From positions 1-64,000 of the forward strand of contig JAKIUF010000006.1 of NCBI GenBank assembly GCA_021647705.1: a stretch of DNA of 64,000 nucleotides, given 5' to 3'. Positions within the stretch are counted from its first letter, which is position 1, and every line of letters begins with the position of its first letter. Positions 7,483 through 16,795 of this stretch are shown piece by piece. Both the position numbers and the translations under genes were made by a program. The notes beneath the pieces were generated by a model that was not told the DNA's origin, did not search any database, and saw only the letters and a program-made list of their open reading frames with translations. Origin of the DNA: Gammaproteobacteria bacterium (lineage in GTDB: Bacteria; Pseudomonadota; Gammaproteobacteria; SZUA-152).

Positions 7483-9045
7483 GTGGACATGGAAAATGAA
7501 AAAACCCGGACGCAACACCAACGTACCGACCCTGAAAATGAAAAAACCCGAATTCGACACCAAGATGCCAGTATCGAAAGCGATAAAACCCGGATTCGTC
7601 AGCAAGATACCAACACCGAAGGCGATAAAACCCGGATTCGCCACCAGGATGTTGATGACATAGAAAATGCAAAAACTCAGATTCTTCATCAACATGCCCA
7701 GACGAAAAACCCTCCAGTTTTGCCTCATGTCAGCGAGGTAGGCTCACAGGGACTTATCAATAACCGGTTTCGCCCCGAATACCTGCTGGGGCAAGGTGGC
7801 ATGGGTGTCGTCTATGCCGCACGAGATTTGCGCAAAGAGGAGCTGGGTGATGATGATTCACGTATTGCCATCAAACTCCTGTCAGAAGAAGTCCGGCACC
7901 TGCCCAATGCATTGCGCATGTTGCAGCAGGAATGTAAAAAAGCCCAGGAGCTGGCTCACCCGAATGTGGTGACGGTTTATGACTTTGACCGGGATGGTGA
8001 AGTGGTTTATATGACCATGGAATTACTCGCTGGAAAGCCTCTGGACAAATACCTCATCGACAGAGAAATTGCAGCAACCGGACAGAATGCGCCTGTAGAC
8101 TTCAACGAAGCATTTTCCATTATCACCGACATCGTACAAGGATTGGCCTACGCACATAAACGCGGCATTGTGCATTTTGACCTGAAGCCCGGTAATATTT
8201 TTATCACGGACGATGGCACAACAAAAATTCTGGATTTTGGCATTGCTCGTGCCATTCGGACATCGGGCAGCAAAATGGTGGCCGATGATTCCGAACTGGG
8301 TGGGATGATTGCACTGACACCGCGCTATGCCAGCCTTGAAATGTTTCATGGCAAACAACCGGACCTCCGGGATGATATTTACGCACTGGCCATTATTGCT
8401 TATCAATTGCTGGCAGGAAAATACCCCTTCGGAGAATTGTCGGCAGAAGAGGTTCAACACCAAAATCTACAACCAGAACGAATCCCGGGTTTAACTGACC
8501 GGCAATGGAAAGGGCTTTTGAGCGGCTTAGCCCTTAAACGGGAAGACAGAACGCTCTCCGTCGAGGCATTTCTCGAAGCCTTACTGCCCAAAAAAGTAGA
8601 TTACCGGTATTGGCTGGCTGTTGGCACGGCGGCAACGGCCATTATCGCCAGTCTTTTTTTCTGGTTACAGCCTCCGCAAATTGTCGCCCCCAGCCTGTTT
8701 GAAAACCCGCCGCCTGCGGCTGAACTGATTGGAACAGACAAAACCCAGGTCGAACAACTGCTGGAAGTCGCGGAAGTACATCAGATGATAGGCCGACTGA
8801 TTTCACCAAATGGTGCAAATGCCCTTGATGTTTACAACCAAGTGCTTAGCATACATCCCTATAATCGTCAGGCCATCCGGGGGCTGGAAACATTATTGGA
8901 CAGACTGGTGCAGGCAGCCGAACTGGCAATAAACGAAGGCAAACGACGCCGGGCTCAGGAACTGATTGACAGTGGCCTGAAAACCTATCCGAAGCACAAG
9001 CAATTATTAGCGCTGCAACAACAGCTTATCGAGGTACAACCATGA
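7483..9045 (+). CDS. Transmembrane Ser/Thr protein kinase (Hanks type) with repeat N-terminus
   Basis: 520 residues. Residues 4-74 are five 14-15-residue repeats centred on KTRI/KTQI. The kinase domain (about 97-370) has GQGGMG (103-108), the ATP Lys in IAIKLL (K131), catalytic loop HFDLKPGN (231-238, D233) and DFG (251-253). The usual Arg of HRD is Phe, so it is a non-RD kinase probably not dependent on activation-loop phosphorylation. One membrane helix lies at about 377-396. The last roughly 125 residues, which would be periplasmic, are helical and resemble tetratricopeptide-like ends of other bacterial kinases. The stop overlaps the start of the caspase-like gene by 4 nt, so the two are coupled. 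A GGGAG lies 9-14 nt before the ATG. Confidence 0.92.
   Translation: MDMENEKTRTQHQRTDPENEKTRIRHQDASIESDKTRIRQQDTNTEGDKTRIRHQDVDDIENAKTQILHQHAQTKNPPVLPHVSEVGSQGLINNRFRPEYLLGQGGMGVVYAARDLRKEELGDDDSRIAIKLLSEEVRHLPNALRMLQQECKKAQELAHPNVVTVYDFDRDGEVVYMTMELLAGKPLDKYLIDREIAATGQNAPVDFNEAFSIITDIVQGLAYAHKRGIVHFDLKPGNIFITDDGTTKILDFGIARAIRTSGSKMVADDSELGGMIALTPRYASLEMFHGKQPDLRDDIYALAIIAYQLLAGKYPFGELSAEEVQHQNLQPERIPGLTDRQWKGLLSGLALKREDRTLSVEAFLEALLPKKVDYRYWLAVGTAATAIIASLFFWLQPPQIVAPSLFENPPPAAELIGTDKTQVEQLLEVAEVHQMIGRLISPNGANALDVYNQVLSIHPYNRQAIRGLETLLDRLVQAAELAINEGKRRRAQELIDSGLKTYPKHKQLLALQQQLIEVQP
7492..7704 (+). repeat. Tandem 42-nt coding repeat in the kinase N-terminus
   Basis: Five units of 42 or 45 nt encode the pattern E-x-[DE/A]-K-T-[RQ]-I-x-x-Q. 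The Thr is invariant (T8, T22, T36, T50, T65) while neighbouring residues vary. Unit identity at DNA level is highest for units 2-4. Direct coding repeats of this kind can change in number by slippage. Confidence 0.9.
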
Positions 9046-11129
9046 AACACTGCAACCAGAAAATACAGGGGAAAACAACATATACGGACATTTCCCTGAA
9101 GTTATTACGGCACGGGCTGGTGGCATTTGCCGTTATCCTCATGGTCGGCTGCGTCGCAGGATTGAACACACCAGACGGTGCGTCACAAATAACAGAAAAT
9201 GCAACAAAAACATCGCCGGACAAATTTTTACCGGTTGATTGCCTACTGCCCCCGCAAGTACGAAAGCTGGGTGCTCAAATGACTTACATGGCCGCACGCA
9301 GACCCATAAAAACCACCGCGCAGGATTGTGAAATACGTGGTGGAGAATATGTCGCTTATGACCGGGCAGACTATCGCACCGCATTGCAAACCTGGTTGGA
9401 ACAGGCAAAACAAGGCAATGCCGAAGCGCAGGCCTATGTGGGTGAAATTTATGAAAAGGGGCTGGGTTTACCCGCAGATTACAAAGCAGCCTTCATTTGG
9501 TATTCACGCTCAGCAGAGCAAAATAATTCTCGTGCGCAAATCAACCTGGGTTATCTGTATGAAAAAGGTCTGGGTGTTCCCCGGGATATGCTCAAGGCAT
9601 TGAACTGGTACCGACGTGCATCCGGCATTGAGGATGACCACCTTGACTACTCCTCCAATATTGAAGTCAAAGCAACCACCCTGGCAGAGGAAAAAACCGA
9701 GACACTGCGACAGGAAGTACAACGGCGGGAACAACAGGTACAAAACCTGACGGCTTCTGTTGCAGGCATGCAAAAACAGTTACAGCAGCGTGAAAATACG
9801 TTGCAGGATGCACAACAACAGCTCGCGCAACTGAACAAAAACATGGAGCAGGACGCTGAAAATACAGCTCGCTTGAAAGAACTAAAAATTGCCTATGCGG
9901 CACAAAAAGAGCGTATCGTGCAAACACAAGCCGCTGTCGTTACCTTGCAGTCACAGATGCTGCGGGTGCAGACACAGGCAACGCGACAAACCAACAATCT
10001 GACGACACAGCGACAAATGCTGGCAATGCAAGATCAGCATATCGCTGGCCCTTCTATTGAGCTGTTTGATCCCTCCATCGTGATAACCCGTGGCAGTGGA
10101 CCGGTAGTACGCGTTTCACCGGATAACGCCACACGCCCCATTAAAGGAAAAATTACAGCACCCGCTGGACTGAAGCAGGCATCCGTGAATGGACAGGTGT
10201 TATCCGTTGACGACGAAGGCATTTTTCACACAAACATACCGGTGGGCAATAAAACACAAGTCGCCATACTGGCCACTGACAAGCAGAACCGGACAGCCCG
10301 TTTTTCCTTTATCATGGAGTCCGGCCATCAAATGGTCGCTCAGGGCAACCGCATATCCCGAATTGGCACGGCATCCAAAGGCGTTAATTTCGGGCGCTAT
10401 TTTGCATTGGTTATCGGCAACAATGACTACCTCCAATTCCCTACACTGGAAACGGCCATCAATGACGCAAAACACGTCGCAGATGTCCTGCAATCCGACT
10501 ACGGTTTTAACACCAAACTCATTATTAATGCAGACAGGTATGCCATTCTTTCAGCACTGAACGATTTGCGCGGGCAACTGACGGAAGCTGATAATTTGCT
10601 GATTTATTATGCAGGCCATGGCGAACGTGACCCGGAAACCTTGCAAGGATACTGGCTGCCCGTAGATGCTGAACAGGAAAATACCGCTAACTGGATCGCA
10701 AACTCCACTATTTCAGATTTACTCAACACACTGAAAGCCAAACATGTTTTAGTGGTTGCCGACTCTTGTTATTCCGGTTCCATGACGCAAAGCTCAGTGG
10801 CGCGAATTGATGCGCAACTGGATGATGAACACCTGAAAAAATGGCTGAAAGTCATGGCCAAAACGCCATCGCGCACAGTGTTAACATCCGGTGGTGTCAG
10901 CCCTGTGCTCGACAGCGGTGGTGGCGAACACTCTGTTTTTGCCAAAGCTTTTATTCAAGAACTGAAAAAAGATATCAACATCATCGATGCATACAAAATC
11001 TATCTTGGTGTATCGCAACAAGTTAAAACAGAAGCCGCAGCCTTTGGTTTTTTACAGCGACCAACGTATGCACCTATTCGTCATACTGGCCACAACGGTG
11101 GAGAATTTCTCTTCGTGAAAGAAGGGTAA
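9042..11129 (+). CDS. Caspase-like (peptidase C14) lipoprotein with Sel1 repeats
   Basis: 695 residues. An N-terminal hydrophobic segment ends in the lipobox LMVGC (C37), so the protein is probably a lipoprotein exposed to the periplasm. Two Sel1-type repeats lie at about 125-197 (AYVGEIYEKGLGLPADY, NLGYLYEKGLGVPRD), a long coiled coil at about 212-330, and an Ig-like segment at about 345-425. The C-terminal peptidase C14 domain (about 450-690) has the catalytic dyad in YYAGHG (H526) and ADSCYSG (C576). Caspase-like enzymes of bacteria cleave after Arg/Lys or Asp, usually as part of signalling or self-killing systems. It overlaps the kinase gene by 4 nt, making it the likely partner or substrate of the kinase. 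The lipobox call is less certain because the N-terminus before it is long. Confidence 0.9.
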   Translation: MKHCNQKIQGKTTYTDISLKLLRHGLVAFAVILMVGCVAGLNTPDGASQITENATKTSPDKFLPVDCLLPPQVRKLGAQMTYMAARRPIKTTAQDCEIRGGEYVAYDRADYRTALQTWLEQAKQGNAEAQAYVGEIYEKGLGLPADYKAAFIWYSRSAEQNNSRAQINLGYLYEKGLGVPRDMLKALNWYRRASGIEDDHLDYSSNIEVKATTLAEEKTETLRQEVQRREQQVQNLTASVAGMQKQLQQRENTLQDAQQQLAQLNKNMEQDAENTARLKELKIAYAAQKERIVQTQAAVVTLQSQMLRVQTQATRQTNNLTTQRQMLAMQDQHIAGPSIELFDPSIVITRGSGPVVRVSPDNATRPIKGKITAPAGLKQASVNGQVLSVDDEGIFHTNIPVGNKTQVAILATDKQNRTARFSFIMESGHQMVAQGNRISRIGTASKGVNFGRYFALVIGNNDYLQFPTLETAINDAKHVADVLQSDYGFNTKLIINADRYAILSALNDLRGQLTEADNLLIYYAGHGERDPETLQGYWLPVDAEQENTANWIANSTISDLLNTLKAKHVLVVADSCYSGSMTQSSVARIDAQLDDEHLKKWLKVMAKTPSRTVLTSGGVSPVLDSGGGEHSVFAKAFIQELKKDINIIDAYKIYLGVSQQVKTEAAAFGFLQRPTYAPIRHTGHNGGEFLFVKEG

Positions 11130-11211
11130 AACGGGGTAATATTGCATCGAAGCTCAACCTGACTGTATTTATACTTTCGTCACGCTTTAAGTAAAGCCTG
11201 GCTTTTATCGA

Positions 11212-12057
11212 ATGATTATTCGGTGGCGTATTTCGGTCGTATTATTATTGGCGCTACTGTCTTGCGCCTGCACTACACCGACAATGCGCAATGATGCGTT
11301 TGCAGCTGCCAGCGGCTTTACACGTCAGGTTGTACCCGGGGCTGGTTTTTCTCACCTTATCTATATTGCGGAAAACGGTGCAAAAAATCGCACCGAAACC
11401 CGCAAAGATAATGTGTGGCATATCTACATCGAAGGCGATGGCGTGCCCTGGGTTCGGCGACAGATTATCGCCGCCGATCCCACGCCATCAGAACCACTCA
11501 TGTTGCAATTAATGGTGCAGGACTCACACCCGGCCATTTATCTGGGACGACCTTGTTATTTTGGAATGGCTAGGGATTCAGCCTGCAATCCTTGGGTGTG
11601 GACACATGGGCGTTATTCAGAACAGGTCGTTGAGAGTATGCGCGCGGCATTGGCCACTCTGATCAACGCGAATACCATTACCTCACTGGTGCTGATCGGC
11701 CATAGTGGAGGAGGAACGTTGGCCATGCTGCTTGCGGAACGAATACCTCAGGTCCGACTCGTGGTGACGCTGGCTGGCAATCTGGATATCGACGCATGGA
11801 CAGCCCGGCATGGCTATACAGCGCTGGCACATTCACTGAACCCAGCGCGTCGCCCACCTTTACCACGCTATATCGATCAACTGCACTATGTTGGTAAAAA
11901 TGACAAAAACATATCGCCAAAAATACTGGAAGCGGCAATCAAACAACAAAATGCCCGAATGCTTGTGCTGGATGACGTGGGCCATCAGCAGGGCTGGGAT
12001 AATTACTGGACGAAAATTTTGCAAACGATAGATTTTTTGAGGGGAAGTTATGAATAA
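11212..12057 (+). CDS. Alpha/beta hydrolase lipoprotein
   Basis: 281 residues. The N-terminus RISVVLLLALLSCACTTP has a lipoprotein signal with lipobox LLSC or SCAC. The nucleophile elbow is GHSGGG in SLVLIGHSGGGTLAML, and VLDDVGHQQGW near the end supplies the candidate catalytic His. The fold is that of serine esterases/lipases; the substrate is unknown. It starts 82 nt after the caspase-like gene and its stop codon overlaps the ATG at 12050 that opens the autotransporter gene, so three or four genes are read together. A periplasmic or outer-membrane location is inferred from the lipobox. Confidence 0.85.
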   Translation: MIIRWRISVVLLLALLSCACTTPTMRNDAFAAASGFTRQVVPGAGFSHLIYIAENGAKNRTETRKDNVWHIYIEGDGVPWVRRQIIAADPTPSEPLMLQLMVQDSHPAIYLGRPCYFGMARDSACNPWVWTHGRYSEQVVESMRAALATLINANTITSLVLIGHSGGGTLAMLLAERIPQVRLVVTLAGNLDIDAWTARHGYTALAHSLNPARRPPLPRYIDQLHYVGKNDKNISPKILEAAIKQQNARMLVLDDVGHQQGWDNYWTKILQTIDFLRGSYE

Positions 12058-14180
12058 TTTTACGGGGATGCCTTCAACCACCGGAGCCAGAGAACTCAAC
12101 CGGAAGTCTTTGCGAGTACGCTCACCGGGTGTGTTTTTCTGGCTGCTGCTACTTAATCATGGGGCTTGGCGTGACCAACACCTGCTTGGCAGAGGGACAC
12201 CTAGGCCTCCAGATAACCAATATCACGCAATCCCCTGGCAACCCTGTAACACTGGGCAATAGCGTCGCTTATACACTGACAATACAAAATACTGTCACTC
12301 AAATAAGTACGCCTGCCATTATTCAGATCACATCAACTGAGGATGGCATTATCGGGCCATTCAGCTCGACGACAGAGGAATGTTCACTTTTCGAAGATGA
12401 TTCCGGCACTACTTTCTGTCCAACGGTCGAGACAGGTCAAACACAGTATACGTTCAACTGGCAACCGCCTGAAGGACAACACAACCTTACATTTACTGTT
12501 ATCTGTGCAGCTGATTGTGTGGGACAGGATAGTCAATTCATTACAACGAATGTCATCCAAACTTCACCCACAGTAGATCAACTCAAAACCATTTCCGGTA
12601 ATTTACAACGCGGCACACCGGGAACCACCTTGAGCCCCTTTGTTATCAATGCATTTGATGCAACTGAAAATCCTGTTGAAGGTGTATCTGTTGACTGGGA
12701 AATTATGCCCGCCAGTGGCGGAACCCTGCCACAACTGACAACAACAACGGATGCCAGCGGTCAGTCCAGCAACACGCTATCTCTCAACACCTCAGACCGT
12801 GTGGAGGTAATAGCTACCGTGCGCGCACTTGACGTGAACAGTGACAGCGTCATTGCCAAGAATTTGCACGATCCTGTTTCTGTGGTTTTTGTGGTCAACG
12901 GTGGGATTGCCGACCGACCGGGACTCACCAAAAACCAGAAATCCGTGGCAAAAGCCGTGGATACCATGTGCGTTGCCCTGGCAGAAATGGGAGAAGGACG
13001 AAGTGCCGAACAGGATGACATGCTGGCAACTTGTGGACGTCTGGGAACCGGTGATCTAACAGATGTTGCCGCAAATTTGGATTTGTTAGCCCACGAAGAA
13101 GTATCCACCCAGGGTAGAGTGATTCTCGAAACCGCCAAACTTCAGTCCGCAAGTATCCACAGACGACTTGTGGCCTTACGTGCAGGTACACGGGGCATCA
13201 ATCTCTCGGGCCTGAATATCAGGATTGATGGGCAAACCCTGCCTGAGTCCATTGTCACGGCACTATTTGGAGGCAATACACAAGGGGGCTCGGCAGGTGA
13301 GCAACAAGGTATTGCCAGCCGCTGGGGCAGCTTTGTTAATGCCACCGTCATTGTCGGAGACAGAGATAAAACCGGTCAAGAAACGGGATTTAATTTCCGC
13401 GCCGAAGGAATCACCGCCGGTGCCGATTACCGAATATCGGACAAACTGGTTGTGGGTGGTGCCCTGGGTTACAGCGGCAAAGATTCTGATTTCAAAGAAA
13501 ATGCCGGTAATCTGGATATCAATAACTGGCACCTGACGGCCTATGGCAGCTACTACCGGTCAGCATCATTTTATCTGGACGGCCTGATCAGGCTGGGCAA
13601 AAATAATATCGACACCCGACGCCGCATCAATCTGCCGGGCGATCCCCTGCAAGAAGGTGTTGGCGATACGACAGGCCTGGAATATGCCATCAGCCTGAGC
13701 GGTGGTTATGAATACAGCCGGAATGCACTGACTTTCGGCCCTTATGGACGATTGGGGTACATCCGGACATCGATTAATGGTTATACCGAATCGGCTTCGA
13801 ACCCTGGTGGCCTTGGGTCAGGTTCGGTATTAACCATTGATAACCAGGATGTGGACTCCATAACCGCCGTGCTAGGCAGCCAGGCCAGTTATGCAATCAG
13901 CGCCCGCAATGCCGTGTACCTGTTACAACTCAATGGTGAATGGGAACACGAATTCAGGGATAACTCGCGCGCCATCGCGGCACAGTTTGCCTATGACCCG
14001 ACCCGCACCAGCTTCGACATCGACTCAGACAGCCCAGACCGAAACTATTTTAATCTGGGCCTGGGTGTGACAGCGGTTTTTGCCAACGGTCGATCAGGCT
14101 TCCTTCACTACGAAAGTCGGCTGGGACAGGACAATGTCCGCCAATACTGGATCAATGGCGGCATCAGAATCGAGCTGTAA
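12050..14180 (+). CDS. Autotransporter with Ig-like passenger; frameshift after the signal peptide
   Basis: The open frame 12129-14180 encodes a passenger with a conserved-repeat (DUF11-like) segment, an Ig-like domain (TISGNLQRGTPGTTLSPFVI onward), and a C-terminal autotransporter barrel from about 13320 that ends in WINGGIRIEL. That frame has no good start: its first candidate is a GTG without ribosome site. In another frame an ATG at 12050, preceded by aggggaag and overlapping the upstream stop, gives NRKSLRVRSPGVFFWLLLL, which is the front half of a signal peptide. Skipping one A at 12155 joins it to IMGLGVTNTCLA-EG and yields a perfect signal peptide. So the gene probably starts at 12050 and carries a +1-nt frameshift (error, mutation or phase switch). 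Confidence 0.8.
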
Positions 14181-14301
14181 CGCCCGTTACGGTTCCCGAT
14201 ATCCCGCGTGCATAGGCTGGTGAATCTGCTATCATTGGCGGCCTTTTTTAGTCGCCCTTTCCTGCGGCGCGGTTTGAAATGACAAATACGCGGAATACAA
14301 C

Positions 14302-15618
14302 ATGAAGGTACTGATTATCGGCGGCGGTGGACGTGAGCATGCCCTAGCCTGGAAAGCAGCACAGTCGCCTGATGTAGAACAAGTTTTTGTGGTTCCCGGC
14401 AATGCCGGTACCGCACACGAGCCCAAACTGGAAAATGTCGCCATCGGCGTGGAAGACATCGATGCCCTGCTGGCCTTCGCTCAAAACAACAGCATCGGCC
14501 TGACCATCGTCGGCCCCGAAGCCCCCCTGGTTATCGGTCTGGTGGATGCATTTGATAAAGCCGGTCTGCGCTGTTTCGGGCCCACCCGGGGCGCAGCACA
14601 ACTGGAAGGCAGCAAGGCTTTCACCAAGGATTTTCTGGCACGGCACCACATACCCACCGGCCGCTACGGCAATTTCACCGACATCGATGAAGCACTGACG
14701 TATGTACGCGAACAAGGCGCACCCATTGTCATCAAGGCCGACGGTCTGGCAGCGGGCAAAGGTGTCATCGTGGCCATGACTCTGGACGACGCCGAAAACG
14801 CCGTGCGCGACATGCTCGCAGGCAATGCCTTTGGCGAGGCCGGACACAGAGTGGTTATCGAAGAATTTCTTGACGGTGAAGAAGCCAGCTTCATCTGCAT
14901 GGTGGACGGCAAACACATACTGCCACTGGCCACCTCGCAAGATCACAAGCGCGTGGGTGAAGGCGACACTGGCCCCAATACCGGCGGCATGGGTGCCTAC
15001 TCTCCTGCCCCGGTGGTCACTCCCGAAGTACATGCACGCATCATGGCCGAAGTTATCGAACCCACCGTGGCGGGCATGGCTGCCGAAGGCAACCCTTACA
15101 CCGGTTTTCTTTACGCAGGACTGATGATCGACAACAGTGGCGCGCCTAGAGTCATCGAATACAATTGCCGCTTTGGCGACCCTGAAACCCAGCCCATTTT
15201 AATGCGCCTGCGCTCGGATATTGTCGCACTGTGCAACGCAGCGCTGGACAATCAACTGAATCAGGTCACCGCCGAATGGGACCCGCGTGCCGCACTGGGC
15301 GTAGTATTGGCCGCCGGAGGTTATCCTGCTGACTACACAAAGGGTGATGTCATTTCCGGGCTGGACGCCAGCGACAATACTGCTGGCACCACTCCAGACA
15401 GCAAGATATTCCACGCGGGTACCGCAGAAAAAGACGGTCACACCATCACCGCTGGCGGTCGCGTATTGTGTGCCGTAGGCCTGGGCGATACCGTAAACGC
15501 AGCACAAAAACGCGCCTATGCGCTGGCAAAACAAATTAGCTGGGACGGCATGTTCTACCGTAACGACATCGGTTATCGTGCCATCGCCCGCGAAAAAATT
15601 GATATTAAACCAGGTTGA
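14302..15618 (+). CDS. purD: Phosphoribosylamine-glycine ligase
   Basis: 438 residues, close to the family length. It begins [23 protein letters not shown], the diagnostic PurD N-terminus, and has the ATP-grasp blocks [15 protein letters not shown] and [13 protein letters not shown]. The enzyme (GAR synthetase) joins glycine to phosphoribosylamine with ATP in step 2 of purine synthesis, in the cytoplasm. It is followed after 35 nt by purE, so the two are likely one transcript. No PurR-type operator or purine riboswitch was recognised in the 121-nt upstream gap. Confidence 0.97.
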   Translation: MKVLIIGGGGREHALAWKAAQSPDVEQVFVVPGNAGTAHEPKLENVAIGVEDIDALLAFAQNNSIGLTIVGPEAPLVIGLVDAFDKAGLRCFGPTRGAAQLEGSKAFTKDFLARHHIPTGRYGNFTDIDEALTYVREQGAPIVIKADGLAAGKGVIVAMTLDDAENAVRDMLAGNAFGEAGHRVVIEEFLDGEEASFICMVDGKHILPLATSQDHKRVGEGDTGPNTGGMGAYSPAPVVTPEVHARIMAEVIEPTVAGMAAEGNPYTGFLYAGLMIDNSGAPRVIEYNCRFGDPETQPILMRLRSDIVALCNAALDNQLNQVTAEWDPRAALGVVLAAGGYPADYTKGDVISGLDASDNTAGTTPDSKIFHAGTAEKDGHTITAGGRVLCAVGLGDTVNAAQKRAYALAKQISWDGMFYRNDIGYRAIAREKIDIKPG

Positions 15619-15653
15619 AACACTTTTAACTCCAAACCAATAGGTAAATTACT

Positions 15654-16160
15654 ATGACTACACCTTTCGTTGCTGTCCTCATGGGCTCTGATTCCGACTT
15701 GCCGGTCATGCAGGCCACTCTCGACACTCTGGATCAGCTGCAAGTGCCCTGGGAAGTGAAAATCACTTCTGCGCACCGCACGCCGGATGCCACGCACCAT
15801 TACGTGACCGATGCTGATCGCCGTGGCTGCGCCGCCTTCATCGCCGCCGCCGGACTGGCCGCCCACCTTGCTGGTGTGGTCTCCTCGCTGACCATCAAAC
15901 CCGTCATTGGCGTACCCATGGAGGGCGGCCCGCTCAAGGGTCAGGACGCACTGCTATCCACGGTAATGATGCCCGGCGGCATCCCCGTGGCCACCGTAGC
16001 CATCGGCAAGGCAGGAGCCAAAAACGCCGCTTATCTGGCCGCCCAGATTCTTGCCCTGGGTGACTCGGAACTGTCTGATCGGGTCAAAGCCGAACGCGCC
16101 ACCAACGCCCGAGCGGTGATCGCCAAAGACGCCGATCTGCAAAGTAAACTCGGTAAATAA
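15654..16160 (+). CDS. purE: N5-carboxyaminoimidazole ribonucleotide mutase
   Basis: 168 residues, the class I PurE length. MGSDSDLPVM and SAHRTPD are the substrate-binding signatures, and GVPMEGGPLKGQDALLSTV follows as expected. It converts N5-CAIR to CAIR in purine synthesis. The usual partner purK is not next to it: purD precedes and tsaC follows by 17 nt. The protein ends with KDADLQSKLGK. Confidence 0.96.
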   Translation: MTTPFVAVLMGSDSDLPVMQATLDTLDQLQVPWEVKITSAHRTPDATHHYVTDADRRGCAAFIAAAGLAAHLAGVVSSLTIKPVIGVPMEGGPLKGQDALLSTVMMPGGIPVATVAIGKAGAKNAAYLAAQILALGDSELSDRVKAERATNARAVIAKDADLQSKLGK

Positions 16161-16177
16161 GTCCTCGCCGCACCGCC

Positions 16178-16741
16178 ATGAATCACTGGCAGCTCACACA
16201 GACCGCCCGGGCGATTCATGGCGGCGGCATCATCGCTTATCCCACCGAGGCCGTATTCGGCCTCGGCTGTGATCCGTTAAACCCCACAGCCGTACACAAC
16301 CTGCTGGCACTCAAGCAACGTCCCATGGACAAAGGGCTGATTCTTATTGCTGCTGACATCGCACAGCTCACCCCCTTTATCAGCCCGCTTACTGCCGAAG
16401 CCGAAGCACAATTGGCCAAGACCTGGCCCGGCCCACACACCTGGTTGTTACCTGCACACACCGACACCCCCCGATGGATACGCGGCCGGCACGACACCAT
16501 CGCCGTACGAGTCACCGCCCACCCCATTGCCGCCGCATTGTGCCAAACCGCCGGGCATGCCTTGATCTCCACCAGCGCCAACCCTGCGGGCAAAACACCT
16601 GCCACCAATGTTCTGCGTGTGCGCCACTACTTTCCCGATAAACTAGATAACATCCTACACGGTGCCCTAGGCACAGAAACCGGCCCTACTCCCATTCGTG
16701 ACCTGACCACCCAAAAACTGATCCGCTCCGCCAACACATAA
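16178..16741 (+). CDS. tsaC: L-threonylcarbamoyladenylate synthase (YrdC/Sua5 family)
   Basis: 187 residues, matching short TsaC (YrdC) proteins rather than long Sua5. IIAYPTEAVFGLGCDP and ISTSANPAGKTPA are the family's nucleotide- and substrate-binding blocks. It makes threonylcarbamoyl-AMP from Thr, bicarbonate and ATP for the t6A37 modification of ANN-decoding tRNAs, with TsaB, TsaD and TsaE elsewhere. It starts 17 nt after purE and is probably co-transcribed with it; in many gammaproteobacteria tsaC neighbours aroE or hemF instead. Confidence 0.93.
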   Translation: MNHWQLTQTARAIHGGGIIAYPTEAVFGLGCDPLNPTAVHNLLALKQRPMDKGLILIAADIAQLTPFISPLTAEAEAQLAKTWPGPHTWLLPAHTDTPRWIRGRHDTIAVRVTAHPIAAALCQTAGHALISTSANPAGKTPATNVLRVRHYFPDKLDNILHGALGTETGPTPIRDLTTQKLIRSANT

Positions 16742-16758
16742 AAATAATCAAATAGCTA

Positions 16759-16788
16759 TTGACAAACAGGACCGATCGGTCCTATTTT
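16759..16788 (+). promoter_or_regulatory. tetR promoter with embedded palindromic operator
   Basis: TTGACA at 16759-16764 and TATTTT at 16783-16788 form a sigma-70 promoter with an 18-nt spacer. The perfect 16-bp palindrome AGGACCGATCGGTCCT (16768-16783) fills the spacer and would block RNA polymerase when bound. The ATG at 16796 begins only 7 nt after the -10 box with no ribosome site, so the mRNA is probably leaderless. Confidence 0.75.
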
Positions 16789-16795
16789 ATTCACC

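Noticed and set aside
7492-7704. CRISPR-like array
   Set aside because: The 42-nt units are in-frame coding repeats without variable spacers of equal length; no cas genes are in the window.
14181-14301. Purine riboswitch or PurR site before purD
   Set aside because: No riboswitch core or PurR palindrome could be found in the 121 nt.
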